Shown: positions 17,858-26,585 of the stretch, one piece after another | Layout of the letters: the number at the start of each line of letters is the position of its first letter | Position numbering within the stretch: position 1 is the first letter of the stretch | NCBI GenBank assembly: GCA_001899715.1 | Contig: MKWI01000003.1 | Location: forward strand, 248,001 to 312,000 | Length of the DNA: 64,000 bases | Source: Sphingobium sp. 66-54 | GTDB lineage: Bacteria; Pseudomonadota; Alphaproteobacteria; Sphingomonadales; Sphingomonadaceae | Direction of reading: 5' to 3' | Notes under the pieces: model-generated | Told to the model about the DNA's origin: nothing | The model's input: the letters and a program-made list of their open reading frames with translations, nothing else | The model's database searches: none | Made by a program: the position numbers and the translations under genes

Positions 17858-17876
17858 ACAAATCGGTATACAATAT
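17858..17876 (-). promoter_or_regulatory. Candidate FadR-type operator/promoter of the GntP operon
   Basis: The sequence AAATCGGTATACAATAT is centred on GGTATAC at 17865-17871, resembling TTGGTATACCAA operators of UxuR-type regulators. It lies about 70-80 bases upstream of the leader ORF, in an AT-rich stretch. A related GTATAC lies in the promoter at 2225. Confidence 0.4.
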
Positions 17877-18006
17877 GCAAAATTAGTATGAATGGGGTTG
17901 AATTAGTCAGACAGCTTTGGCAATTTTACCCCGAAATCGGCCACCGGCTTGGGAAGTCGCCGGGGGATCGGGCGGTTGGCACGTTTGACCGAGAGGGAGA
18001 GAGGGC

Positions 18007-18303
18007 TTGGGCGCGTATTCTATGATGGAAATGACCTTGGACGAGGCCCCCCGTCCCGCAGAGGCCGAAGCCCGTAAGCTGACCCCGACGCAGTTCCGCG
18101 TGCTCCAGGGCGTCCATCTCGGCCTGGCGAACAAGCAGATCGCATTCGATCTCGGTATCGCTGAAGCCACGGTCAAGGCGCACATGACGGCCCTGATGCG
18201 GAAGCTCAAGGTGCGCAACCGCACCCAGGTCGCCCTTCTGGCCGAGAAAATGGACCTCGCCGAACAATTGTGGGCGTTCACTCCGCAGGACGCCCAGCAA
18301 TGA
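18007..18303 (+). CDS. LuxR-type helix-turn-helix protein without receiver domain
   Basis: A 98-residue protein whose residues 25-85 form a LuxR/GerE DNA-binding domain: LTPTQFRVLQGVHLGLANKQ, IAFDLGIAEATVKAHMTALM, then RKLKVRNRTQVALLAEK. There is no receiver or ligand domain, so it is a stand-alone DNA-binding unit of the kind related to response-regulator output domains. The TTG at 18007 follows GAGAGGGAGAGAGG. An ATG at 18022 is the alternative. It sits alone between divergent operons, and its targets are unknown. Confidence 0.8.
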   Translation: MGAYSMMEMTLDEAPRPAEAEARKLTPTQFRVLQGVHLGLANKQIAFDLGIAEATVKAHMTALMRKLKVRNRTQVALLAEKMDLAEQLWAFTPQDAQQ

Positions 18304-18519
18304 CAACCATCCAATGGCATTCCGTCACGGGATAATCCGTTCCCGCTGGTCCCATCATGAGCGTCGCGCGCTCCCGCTCCCGTTTCGCAGCCGTCAGACT
18401 TAGGCCCATATAAGCCACGGCCGTAGAACGTGCGCGATCCGTCAGGGGGCCAACACTCACCCTACCGAACAGAAAACGGCAGCTCGCCATTCCCTCAACT
18501 CACTCGCTTCAACGCCCCC

Positions 18520-19284
18520 TCAGCCCTCCGGCGGCGGCGGCAGATCGGCGGGCGGTGTCAGGTCCAGTTCCTCTCGCCCCGTCTTGGGGTTGAAGGAGGG
18601 GTCATCGTCGACGCACTTGTTATATTCCTGAAAGATGTGGCCCCGGTCGCGCATGTAGGTGAGCGTCTCATCATAAGGTCGTTCGAGCAATTCGGGTGCG
18701 ACGATGTGCACCGCGATCTCCAGCGTATCGGTGTCGCGCAGCGTGAGGCGCTCGGTGAAGTGAGCTTTGCCCCACGTCTGCGGGCCTGTTCTTGTGCCGA
18801 TAGTTTCGATCACCAGCACCTGCCCCTCCCAATGACCAGCCGATGTGCCCGCATTCGATTCTTCAACCGCCTCGGGCAATGCGGAGCCATCCATCGCGAT
18901 GCGGCGGATAAGGCCCTCCTCATTGGCGATAGTGAGCCGGCCGGGCGTGAACAGAAATTCGACCGCACCCTCGAATCCGCCGTTGAAGCCGATAAAACGC
19001 GGCGGCTTGCAATTCTCCCGGCGCGAATCGACGCCACGGTCCGCTGGATCGGGCAGCTTCGCCCGCCGGAACGCTTCCTTTGCAGCCGCGATCTCCGTGG
19101 TGATCGCTCCTTTGAAGGGAGCGTCCATAAAAGGGCTGGGAGCTTCCCCGTTCTTCGGGCTTTCCCACACCCACCAGCCGCTCAAATCCGGCGGCTCGCT
19201 CATGCCCGGCTGCGCCTGCGCGGCACCGGCTATCGCGAGCAGCGGCAGGGCGATCCGCATTCGCCGGGCAAGCGGGGCGTTCAT
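18520..19284 (-). CDS. Hypothetical secreted protein, DLSGWW family, copy 1
   Basis: A 254-residue protein with a signal peptide ending AGAAQAQ, followed by PPDLSGWWVWESPKNGE. It belongs with the genes at 19799 and 20658: all three share KPPRF.GFNG, FLFTPGRLTI, EESNAGTS.GHWEG, LVIETIGTR and a C-terminal DNDPSFNPKTGREELDLTPP. The GHWEGQVLVIET core resembles a short beta-rich domain common in secreted proteobacterial proteins of unknown function. The start overlaps the DUF6152 stop by four bases (ATGA). Function is unknown; a periplasmic or extracellular location is inferred. Confidence 0.75.
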   Translation of the reverse strand: MNAPLARRMRIALPLLAIAGAAQAQPGMSEPPDLSGWWVWESPKNGEAPSPFMDAPFKGAITTEIAAAKEAFRRAKLPDPADRGVDSRRENCKPPRFIGFNGGFEGAVEFLFTPGRLTIANEEGLIRRIAMDGSALPEAVEESNAGTSAGHWEGQVLVIETIGTRTGPQTWGKAHFTERLTLRDTDTLEIAVHIVAPELLERPYDETLTYMRDRGHIFQEYNKCVDDDPSFNPKTGREELDLTPPADLPPPPEG

Positions 19285-19754
19285 CGCGCGCCGCCCCGCT
19301 TTGGCAGCGAATTGGTCTTGGCCAACTCGCGCGCGACGCCCGGTGCGTCCGGATCGCCGATCAGTTCGGAGCCGTCCGGCCGCACGACGCGGATCAGGTA
19401 GCCGCCCTTCCCGCCGTTGTTGAGCGGGAAATAGTGCATGGTGATACGGTCGCCTACCTTGAGCACGGTCTTGGACCAGCCGTGGCGCGAGGCCATGCCC
19501 GGCGAATCGCTCTGGAACCGCCAGAGGTCATACTGGCCCGCTTGCCCCGCCTTGGGCGCATAGAGCCACAGCGAGATATGCGGGTTGATCCACTCGACCT
19601 TGGCGACCCGCCCATCGAGCGCGAGCGGCTTGTTCAGGTCGAACATCGCATAGCTGTGATGCGCGACCACCGGGCCGCCGAGCGACATAAGCGCCAGCGC
19701 GGCCACTATGGCGACCGGCTTGGGCGTTGGAGACGGGATCTGCTTCCATTTCAT
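19281..19754 (-). CDS. DUF6152 family protein
   Basis: A 157-residue secreted protein: a signal peptide to about residue 30, then AHHSYAMFDLNKPLALDGRV, WINPHISLWLYAP and RITMHYFPLNNGGKGGYLIR. The HHSYAMFD opening and the WxNPH segment are the hallmarks of DUF6152, often found next to proteins of the DLSGWW type, as here. The start at 19754 has GGGGAG upstream. It lies between two DLSGWW paralogues on the same strand. The two conserved histidines near the mature N-terminus could bind metal, but the function is unknown. Confidence 0.8.
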   Translation of the reverse strand: MKWKQIPSPTPKPVAIVAALALMSLGGPVVAHHSYAMFDLNKPLALDGRVAKVEWINPHISLWLYAPKAGQAGQYDLWRFQSDSPGMASRHGWSKTVLKVGDRITMHYFPLNNGGKGGYLIRVVRPDGSELIGDPDAPGVARELAKTNSLPKRGGAR

Positions 19755-19798
19755 TTCGGTAACTCCCCTTGATTACGTGAAAAAACATCGCCTCCCGC

Positions 19799-20611
19799 TC
19801 AATCGGCGGGTGGCGGCGGCAAGTCGGCGGGCGGTGTCAGGTCCAGTTCCTCCCGCCCGGTCCTGGGGTTGAAGGAGGGGTCGTTATCGACACACCAGGT
19901 AAATTCCTGAAAGACATGTCCCCGGTCACGCGTATAGGTGAGGATCTTGTCGTAAGGCCGCTCCAGAACGTCGGGCGCGACGGCATGGAGGGCAATCTCC
20001 AGTGTGTCGGGATCGCGCAGGGTAAGACGTTCGGTGAACCCGGCGTCCCTGGAGAACAGGCCAAACAGGAAATCGCCCGCGCTTCTTCTGGTCCCGACCG
20101 TCTCGATCACCAGCACCTGCCCCTCCCAGTGGCCAACCGAGGTGCCCATGTTCGACTCCTCGACGACCTTGGGCAGGGTCGATCCGTCCAGCGAAATACG
20201 GCGGATCAATCCGCCCTCGTCGGTGATGGTGAGGCGGCCGGGCGTGAACAGGAATTCGACCGCGTTCTCCAGCCTGCCATTGAAGCCGCCAAAACGCGGC
20301 GGCTTGCAGAGTTCGCGGCGCTGGTCGATGCCGAGATCGGCCGGATCGGGCAGCTTCGCCCGCCGGGTCGCCTCTTTCACTCCGGCGACCACATCGGCTG
20401 CCGGCCCCTTATAAGGCGCGTCGAGAAAGGGAAACGGCGGTTCGCCGTTTTGAGGGCTCACCCACACCCACCAGCCGCTCAAATCCGGTGGCTCGCTCAT
20501 GCCCGGCTGCGCCGGCGCGGCACCGGTCATGACGAGCGGCGGCAGGGCAAGGAACAGCGCCAGCCGGCCTCTCCCCCGTCTCCGCGATGATCGGTCGCTT
20601 TCGTAGTCCAT
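19799..20611 (-). CDS. Hypothetical secreted protein, DLSGWW family, copy 2
   Basis: A 270-residue paralogue of the genes at 18520 and 20658, with an N-terminal basic stretch and hydrophobic signal segment (LALFLALPPLVMTGAAPAQ) before PPDLSGWWVWVSPQNGE. The same conserved blocks follow: KPPRFGGFNG, FLFTPGRLTI, EESNMGTSVGHWEG and DNDPSFNPRTGREELDLTPP. It has an extra segment around residues 185-200 (RSAGDFLFGLFSRDAG). The start has GGGAGA at good spacing. The tandem arrangement suggests duplication followed by divergence. Function is unknown. Confidence 0.75.
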   Translation of the reverse strand: MDYESDRSSRRRGRGRLALFLALPPLVMTGAAPAQPGMSEPPDLSGWWVWVSPQNGEPPFPFLDAPYKGPAADVVAGVKEATRRAKLPDPADLGIDQRRELCKPPRFGGFNGRLENAVEFLFTPGRLTITDEGGLIRRISLDGSTLPKVVEESNMGTSVGHWEGQVLVIETVGTRRSAGDFLFGLFSRDAGFTERLTLRDPDTLEIALHAVAPDVLERPYDKILTYTRDRGHVFQEFTWCVDNDPSFNPRTGREELDLTPPADLPPPPAD

Positions 20612-20657
20612 TTATAAAAATCTCCCGTTTCGAATGGGGGATCGCGCCTTCATGCCG

Positions 20658-21479
20658 TCAATCGTCCGGCGGCGGCAGATCGGCGGGCGGCGTCAGGTCC
20701 AGTTCCGGCCGGCCGGTTTTGGGGTTGAAGGAGGGGTCGTTGTCGACGCAGGCGGTATATTCCTGAAAGACGTGGCCCCGGTCGCGCGTGTAGGCGATCG
20801 TCTTGTCGTAGGGCCGTTCGAGCACCTCGGCCGCAACGATATGCAGCGCGATCTCCAGCCTGTCGGCGTCGCGCAGGGTGATGCGCTCGGTAAAGTGCGC
20901 GCCCTTGCCGAACGGGATGAATGCGCCGCTCGCCCGCGTGCCGATGGTTTCGACCACCAGCGTGCGCCCCTCCCAGCGCCCGACCGAGGTGCCTGCGTTC
21001 GATTCCTCGACCGTCTCGGGGAGCGTGGAGCCATCCAGCGGCACCCGGCGGATGAGGCCCGCCTCGTTGGTAATGGTGAGTCGCCCCGGCGTAAGCAGGA
21101 ACTCGACCGCCTCCGTAAACCCACCGTTGAATCCATCGAAGCGCGGCGGCTTGCAGTTCTCCCGGCGCTGGTCGATGCCGAGATCGGCCAGGTCGGGCAG
21201 ATTGGCCTGTTTGAGCGTTTCCTTGATGAGGGCAATCGTCTTTGCCGTCTCGCTCCCCGGCTTGAAGGGCGCATCCGCCAGCGGCGAAGGCTCGCCATCG
21301 TGCGGATTGTCCCACAGCCACCAGCCGCTCAGGTCCGGGCGACCGGCGGCATCGGACTGCGCCTGCGCGGTGCCAGCCAAGGCAAGCAGCGGCAGAGCGG
21401 CGAACGGCGCCAGCCAGCAGAGCCGGCGCGCGCACCTTCCCCATCTCCGTGCCGATGATTGGCCATGTTCGTGATCCAT
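20658..21479 (-). CDS. Hypothetical secreted protein, DLSGWW family, copy 3
   Basis: A 273-residue paralogue with signal peptide to about residue 41 (LALAGTAQAQ) and then RPDLSGWWLWDNPHDGE. It shares KPPRFDGFNGGF, FLLTPGRLTI, EESNAGTSVGRWEG and DNDPSFNPKTGRPELDLTPP with the two following genes. I chose the ATG at 21479 because GGGAGA lies upstream; the longer open frame to 21632 runs through the neighbouring intergenic area. It is the first of the three copies in transcription order. Function is unknown. Confidence 0.75.
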   Translation of the reverse strand: MDHEHGQSSARRWGRCARRLCWLAPFAALPLLALAGTAQAQSDAAGRPDLSGWWLWDNPHDGEPSPLADAPFKPGSETAKTIALIKETLKQANLPDLADLGIDQRRENCKPPRFDGFNGGFTEAVEFLLTPGRLTITNEAGLIRRVPLDGSTLPETVEESNAGTSVGRWEGRTLVVETIGTRASGAFIPFGKGAHFTERITLRDADRLEIALHIVAAEVLERPYDKTIAYTRDRGHVFQEYTACVDNDPSFNPKTGRPELDLTPPADLPPPDD

Positions 21480-21549
21480 TTCGGAAAATCTCCCTTGTTC
21501 ATGGTGGAGAGCGGGCGCCGGTGATGCGCTGCCGGTCCCGCACCGCCCG

Positions 21550-21975
21550 CTAGCTCGGCGGACATGGCGCGGCATCGGCACGGCTGGGGCTGGGGCTGGG
21601 GACGACCAAACTGAACAGGCCCATGCCGGCAATCAGCGTAGCGCGTCCGTAGCGGGCCGGCGGCGCGGGGTCGGCGGCAGTGCGGGCCGTGGGCAGCGCC
21701 AGCGCCGCCGCGGCGGGGGAAGGCGTCACCGCTCCCACCGCATGGCCGATCAGGTCCGCCGCCAGCAGCCCGCCGATGATCGTCAGCGGCAAGGCAATGA
21801 AGCGAGCACACCATCGCCACGCGTGCCGGTACGGCTGGCGGCGGCGCACGCGAGCGATCCGGTCTCCCCAGGGCGCTCTCCATTGCGCGCACACGGCGCG
21901 GTCGCCACCTTGGGCTCGATCATCGTCCAGACCTCCGAGCATGGGAATCTCGTGATGATGATGCCGATCCGTCAT
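21550..21975 (-). CDS. Small hypothetical membrane protein
   Basis: A 141-residue frame starting MTDRHHHHEIPMLGG with an excellent AAGGAGG six bases upstream of the ATG at 21975. A basic middle stretch (residues about 30-58) precedes one clear membrane segment (ARFIALPLTIIGGLLAADLI) and a second hydrophobic stretch near residues 110-125. No family is recognised. It lies at the head of the DLSGWW/DUF6152 run. It is supported by the ribosome binding site and membrane segment rather than by homology. Confidence 0.5.
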   Translation of the reverse strand: MTDRHHHHEIPMLGGLDDDRAQGGDRAVCAQWRAPWGDRIARVRRRQPYRHAWRWCARFIALPLTIIGGLLAADLIGHAVGAVTPSPAAAALALPTARTAADPAPPARYGRATLIAGMGLFSLVVPSPSPSRADAAPCPPS

Positions 21976-22290
21976 GCCCGGCCCCCTCCTTTTCGGAGAG
22001 GCACGGTAATCCCGCACGTCCGAGGCGCGCCTCCCCCAAATGATGGAGAAAATCAAAAATAGTTCGGGCGCCGCCCCCCATTTGGGCGGGATCATGAGCG
22101 CTTACCGACTCCAAAAGGATTGCAGCCGCTGCCGATCGCCTCGTGGGGAAATGGATTGATGTCTTTATGCCGGCTCACCCGGCGGCGTCAGAGCTTAACC
22201 TACAGACTCCGCAAGGAATGCGCGCATCAGGCCGATGGAGCACACGCGCCAATGGCCGCCCAACATGGCCGGCACGCTCTCCCATTTCCG
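21976..22290. other. Intergenic region, nothing recognised
   Basis: About 315 bases separate the small membrane protein gene from the end of the gene at 22291. It includes an AT-rich patch (ATGGAGAAAATCAAAAATAG near 22040). I see no confident gene, RNA or terminator. Confidence 0.4.
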
Positions 22291-23358
22291 TCAGAAGTCG
22301 CCCACCAAGGTGACAGCCGGCCCTCGCGCCGGCCGGGCGTCCCCGAGAATCCGCTCGCGCCATTCGACCGAGAGGCGCAGGGCGGCTGCACCCGCCGGCA
22401 GACGCAGGCTCAATTCTGGGCCGACATCGAGCCGCTCCGCGCCCGGCTGCACACCGCCCGAGAGGCTGGCACCGAGCACCAGTCGGGAGGCCGCGCGGCG
22501 CGGCGTAAGGCGATAGCCGAGGCTCGCCTTGCCGTCGGCGAACCCGTCCAGCCCCGGCAGGCCGACTACGCCCGCCTGCGCATAGCCTTCCGCGACCAGC
22601 CGGGGCGCCACCTCGCGCGGGCCGAGACCGCCGGCGGCGAGCAGCGCGAAGCCGCTGCGCCCGCCCCGCCCCAGCCGCTGGCGCCGCTCCACCAACACGG
22701 AGACAGGCGCGCGGCCCGGCCGGAAAGCCGCACCCAGCGCGGCCTCCTCCGCCGGCGCGCCGGTCAGCGCCCGGCTCACCCGCCCGTAAAGGCCAAGCCG
22801 GCCGAGGCGCCCTTCCGCAACGCGATAATCGACGCGCACGCCCGCCTGCGATCCGCCGAGCAACGGCGCCTGCGCAAGGCCCCCTGCAACCTCCGGCCGC
22901 CACAGCATCCACGCCGTCGCCGACCAACGGCGCGGCGCCGCAACACCTCGCGTCTCCGGAGCCCGCGCGATCGAGGCCGTGCTGGCGCCGGCTGCCTGCC
23001 CATCTTCCCGTTGCGGATCCGGCGCAACAGCCAACCGCGCGACCGCCCTGACCGCGATGGCCCCGCCGCTCCCGACCGGAGGCGCAGGCGCAGGCACCGC
23101 CCAATCGCGGCCGGGTGCGCGGCGGACCGGCAACGCTCCGGCTGGCACCGAAGGGACGGCGTACGCAACCGCAGAGGACGACCGCACAATCGGCGCCTGC
23201 CGCGACGCCTCCAATCCCGCCGCCGCAAGGCTGCCACCGTGCTTCGTACCCCCGCCCATGAACGGAAACGCCGCCATCAGCAGCACCGCCACGCGCATCG
23301 CGATCCAGCCGCCGACCACCCAGCCAAGGAAGCGCAGCGGTTGCCCCGGCCGCCTCAT
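22291..23358 (-). CDS. Hypothetical envelope protein downstream of the NfrB-like glycosyltransferase
   Basis: About 355 residues. One N-terminal membrane segment (LGWVVGGWIAMRVAVLLMAA) is followed by an Ala/Pro-rich middle. The C-terminal 200 residues alternate hydrophobic and charged positions with many Gly and Arg, consistent with an outer-membrane beta-barrel or beta-rich repeat, and end VTLVGDF. The ATG at 23358 overlaps the glycosyltransferase stop (ATGA), so it is translationally coupled. An open frame extends upstream to 23622, but that part is the shadow of the glycosyltransferase. By position it could be the NfrA-like surface partner, but I see no clear similarity. Because its operon is cut by the 18-kb element, its expression may be reduced. 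Confidence 0.6.
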   Translation of the reverse strand: MRRPGQPLRFLGWVVGGWIAMRVAVLLMAAFPFMGGGTKHGGSLAAAGLEASRQAPIVRSSSAVAYAVPSVPAGALPVRRAPGRDWAVPAPAPPVGSGGAIAVRAVARLAVAPDPQREDGQAAGASTASIARAPETRGVAAPRRWSATAWMLWRPEVAGGLAQAPLLGGSQAGVRVDYRVAEGRLGRLGLYGRVSRALTGAPAEEAALGAAFRPGRAPVSVLVERRQRLGRGGRSGFALLAAGGLGPREVAPRLVAEGYAQAGVVGLPGLDGFADGKASLGYRLTPRRAASRLVLGASLSGGVQPGAERLDVGPELSLRLPAGAAALRLSVEWRERILGDARPARGPAVTLVGDF

Positions 23359-24242
23359 CGCGGCGCGCCCTCCGCGCCGGTCGGGAAACGATGGCGGGTC
23401 TTGTCCCATGCCAGCGCCTGCCCGCGCAGATGGCGCCAATAGAGCATTACCGCCCGGCGCGCCGCCATCATCGCGATGACGTTGGCGATGAGCGCGCGCG
23501 GGACGGAGCGCAGCGCCTCGGCCGGCCCATAAGCGCGCCAGACGAACAGCATCCGCACGGCCAGCCGCCACGCCAGCATGACGGTCGTTGCCGCCAGCAG
23601 CAGCGGCAGCGGCGCCGGCCATGGTGCAGGTGCACGGCCGAGCAGCAGCGCCGCGCCATCTGCCAGCACACCCAGCACCAGCCCGGCATAGGCCGCGAAC
23701 AGCACCAGTGCCGCCAGCGCCGCGCGCCGGTCCCGCAGGCGCATCCAGCGCTCGCGCCAGCGGCCGGACCAGCCCATCCGGTCCCAGCCGGCAAGCGCAA
23801 TGCCCACCGTCCAGCGTGCCTTCTGCCGCACGGCGGCGGGGAGCGTATCGGGGAAATATTCGCGTGTGGCGATCAACCCGCCCTCGGTATCGCGCATCCG
23901 CACCAGCGCGCCGCGCCCGCCGTCCTGCCCGAGACGCAGGCCCAGCTCATAATCCTCGGTGAGACTGGTCGCGTCGAACGGCCGGTCCGCGCGCGCCGCC
24001 GCCACCGCCCCCAGCGCCGCGCGATTGAAGCCGCAGCCGACCCCGGCGGAAGGCAGCGCCGCGCCCAGCGCCTCGCGCACCAGCATCGCTTTCCCATGCG
24101 ACTCTGAAAACTCGTCACAATAATGCCCCGCCACCCAGCGCGACCGCGCCGAGACCAGCGGCAGCACCGGAAGCTGCACCAGCGCGAAACGCGGCGCCAG
24201 CAGGCCGATCAGCCGCAGTGCGTCGCGATGCACCACGTCCTC
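23355..24242 (-). pseudogene. Family-2 glycosyltransferase (NfrB-like), C-terminal part, split by the 18-kb element
   Basis: This is the C-terminal 295 codons of a membrane glycosyltransferase whose N-terminus is at 42525-43037. It begins at EDVVHRDALRLIG and contains the TEDYELGLRL acceptor motif and RQKARW (QxxRW), followed by three or four membrane segments. Joined at the shared GAG codon, the two parts give HDAEDVVH and an uninterrupted protein of about 465 residues. The open frame continues into the element as far as an ATG at 24356, so a truncated C-terminal protein could be made. NfrB is the inner-membrane partner in phage N4 adsorption in E. coli. The present protein is related by fold and motif only. 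Confidence 0.88.
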
Positions 24243-24264
24243 CAATGTGGACACGGTTGTAAAC
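24217..24264. repeat. Left attachment junction of the 18-kb element
   Basis: Read on the minus strand, element sequence TTTACAACCGTGTCCACATTG meets the core GAG at 24240-24242 and then host codons GACGTGGTGCATCGC. Only the GAG triplet is shared exactly with the right junction at 42525-42527. This is typical of large serine recombinases, whose crossover core is very short. Confidence 0.85.
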
Positions 24265-24300
24265 CAAATGGAAACGTCGCCCACATAGGACCGTGCTGTT

Positions 24301-26001
24301 ATGGTCAAGGAAAATCGCGATTTCTCTAATGCCGTAGAGGCAAAGCCAGCATACATTTATGCCCGTTTCAGTTCGCTCAATCAGCGAGACGGCCACAGCA
24401 TTGAACGCCAGCTTGGCTACGCTCGCTTGTTCGCTGAACAGCACGGTTGGGAGATCATAGAGGAACTGAAGGATGAAGGGAAAAGCGCCTACAAAGGGGC
24501 TAACCGTGAGGTGGGCTCGGCGCTTTACGAATTTGAGCTAAAGGCTCGTGAAGGATATTTCCAGAACGGTGTGGTGCTCATCTGCGAGAATGTTGATCGT
24601 CTCTCGCGCCAAGGTGCCAAAGCCGCTGCGAAGCTGATTTGGTCCCTCAACGAAGCTGGCGTTGATGTTGCCACATACCATGATGGGCACATCTATACGG
24701 CTGGCGATGACGCCGACATGATGGACCTGTTCTCGGTTATCATCAAAGCATCGGTTGCTCACGAAGAAAGCGCGAAAAAGTCCAAGCGTTCCGTCGCTGG
24801 CTGGACACGCATTCACGGTGACATCGCAAACGGCGATAAGCGGGCATATTCCCGTCAGTGTCCCGCTTGGCTAAAAATTGAAGATGGTCGATATGTAGTG
24901 GACGAACATCGCGCCGCTATAGTCAAGCAGATATTCGATTGGTATGTGAACGGTATTGGCAGCCTTTCGATCATCCGCAAGCTCAGGGCGATGAATGAGC
25001 TTAGCTGGTCATCTGAGAAACGATATAAGGGCACCAAGGAATGGACGCCCCGCTATCTCCACAAATTGCTGACATCTCCCGCTGTAATGGGTGAATATAT
25101 TACCTTGAAAGGGGAAGCTCTGGCGACAGACTACTATCCTGCCGTAATCGACGCAGATACCTTCTACAAAGCACAGGCCGTCCGAAAAGCTCGAACGACG
25201 CTCGGCGGCGATGAACGCAAGCGCAGCGCCAACCTGTTTTCTGGTATTTCAAAGTGTGGGTGCTGTGGATATGGAGCAGTTTTTCAGCGGCGGGTACATA
25301 CCAACAAAAAGCCGGCTTTTCCTCCGCGTATCCATACCTACCTCCGCTGTAATGCCGCGCGCTACAAGGAGGATGCCTGCTCCAATGGCGTCACAATCCG
25401 ATATGAGGTTGTCGAGCAAGCGGTGCTTGACCGTATGCTGCCCCTGATTGTTACCTATAAGCATGAAAATCGGGTGCTAAGCGCGTTCGACGTCCAGATT
25501 GCGGATCATCAACGTCAGCTTGAGGCTCAGCAAAAGCAGCTCGACAATATCGTTGAAGCTATTGCCCAGGGGATTGCGGCAAAGGCGCTGGCCCAGAGGG
25601 CAGATGTGATCGAAGCGCAGATCGAAACCCTAACCGCGCAGATTGATGAGGCTAAGCGCCAGCGCGGATTGGAGGCAGCCAAGCCCGCGAAAGATCGCGA
25701 TGCACGCGCGATCGACAAGCTTCGTTCTGATCTCAATAGCGATGATGAGGAGATTCGCTTTGAAACGAGAGCGCAAGTGAACAGTCACTTATCCCGTCTC
25801 CTGACCGCAATCTACATCAACGACGACCGCACATTTACCGTGGACGTTGATGAAGGTTTTTCAGCAACTTTTAGTGCAGATGGCGATGTTATCGGCTACC
25901 GCCTCAACGGTAAGCTGATTGATGAAGATGTGATGCGCCATATTCTCCTAGAGAACAGGACGGCGATTGCAGACGCCGCCTTTGGGAAGTTAACACCGTA
26001 G
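24301..26001 (+). CDS. Large serine recombinase (integrase of the element)
   Basis: A 566-residue recombinase. An N-terminal resolvase domain begins YIYARFSSLNQRDGHSIERQ with the likely nucleophile Ser24, and has ENVDRLSRQG and KKSKRSVAGW. A recombinase domain follows (RHLHKLL-type segment RYLHKLLTSPAVMGEY). Then come a Cys-rich zinc ribbon (SKCGCCGYG with YLRCNAARYKEDAC) and a long coiled coil from about residue 395 to 460 (QRQLEAQQKQLDNIVEAIAQ). Large serine recombinases insert circular DNA into a single attB using a 2-3 bp core, and excision needs a directionality factor. It lies directly beside the left attachment site and reads into the element. I see no obvious directionality-factor gene next to it. 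Confidence 0.95.
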   Translation: MVKENRDFSNAVEAKPAYIYARFSSLNQRDGHSIERQLGYARLFAEQHGWEIIEELKDEGKSAYKGANREVGSALYEFELKAREGYFQNGVVLICENVDRLSRQGAKAAAKLIWSLNEAGVDVATYHDGHIYTAGDDADMMDLFSVIIKASVAHEESAKKSKRSVAGWTRIHGDIANGDKRAYSRQCPAWLKIEDGRYVVDEHRAAIVKQIFDWYVNGIGSLSIIRKLRAMNELSWSSEKRYKGTKEWTPRYLHKLLTSPAVMGEYITLKGEALATDYYPAVIDADTFYKAQAVRKARTTLGGDERKRSANLFSGISKCGCCGYGAVFQRRVHTNKKPAFPPRIHTYLRCNAARYKEDACSNGVTIRYEVVEQAVLDRMLPLIVTYKHENRVLSAFDVQIADHQRQLEAQQKQLDNIVEAIAQGIAAKALAQRADVIEAQIETLTAQIDEAKRQRGLEAAKPAKDRDARAIDKLRSDLNSDDEEIRFETRAQVNSHLSRLLTAIYINDDRTFTVDVDEGFSATFSADGDVIGYRLNGKLIDEDVMRHILLENRTAIADAAFGKLTP

Positions 26002-26120
26002 CCCCTGTCGTGCGCTCTCCTGCCCGACGAAGGCAATTTTCCCCCACGTCGCAGTCTGACAGCAGCGCTTGCGTTCCCTGCGCTCAGAAGCTCGGAAACC
26101 AACGTCGAGGCAATGTGCCC

Positions 26121-26131
26121 CACTAGTAGTG
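26121..26131. repeat. Dispersed palindrome CACTAGTAGTG, copy 1
   Basis: CACTAGTAGTG flanked by C and A, in the gap after the integrase gene. It is one of five related sites found only inside the element. Confidence 0.6.
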
Positions 26132-26186
26132 AGCGAGGAAGCCCCCAAGGATCGACAGCGGACCAGGTATTTGCAGTCAGTCGCGA

Positions 26187-26561
26187 CTACACTGCAACCA
26201 TCGCCGCTTCAATCCGGGTGCGAAGGTCGCTGATCTCTCCTTCGTCGAATGAACTATATGCTTGCTTCGATGCCGAAGAGGTGATCAGAAAAAGCTGAAA
26301 CTCAACAATCTTGGACCGGCGCCAAAGCCAATGAGATATGCCGGCAGCGAGCAAACATAGGGCAACGGCAGGAGTAGGAGATTTCCCATCTTGAATGAGA
26401 TTGTAAGCCCCGTAAGCAAAAATCACCGCCAGCATCGCCCAACCCCACGTCCAACCGGTTGCATATGGATACACAGTCCGCACTTCCACGGTGTTGATCT
26501 TGTTGATGGCATAGCTCTTTTCACCAAAGCGAGCGAAGTTATTGTCAACTGTGATCTGCAT
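26187..26561 (-). CDS. DUF6232-type small membrane protein
   Basis: A 124-residue protein beginning MQITVDNNFARFGEKSYAIN and INTVEVRTV, a beta-rich N-terminus. Two adjacent membrane segments follow (WGWAMLAVIFAYGAYNLI and AVALCLLAAGISHWLW), then a soluble C-terminus with SSFDEGEISDLRTRIEAAM. This layout matches the DUF6232 group of small two-helix membrane proteins. It is the first of three minus-strand genes encoding envelope proteins between integrase and two-component genes. Function is unknown. Confidence 0.7.
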   Translation of the reverse strand: MQITVDNNFARFGEKSYAINKINTVEVRTVYPYATGWTWGWAMLAVIFAYGAYNLIQDGKSPTPAVALCLLAAGISHWLWRRSKIVEFQLFLITSSASKQAYSSFDEGEISDLRTRIEAAMVAV

Positions 26562-26585
26562 TTCGCAAAATCCTAAATTATTATA

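Noticed and set aside
22120..23442. 440-codon plus-strand frame
   Set aside because: It is antisense to the envelope protein and glycosyltransferase; Arg/Pro/His-rich, with no motif.
24240..24242. tRNA-type or long direct-repeat attachment site for the element
   Set aside because: No tRNA lies at either end and the only exact shared sequence is GAG; the integrase is of the serine type, which does not need a long core.
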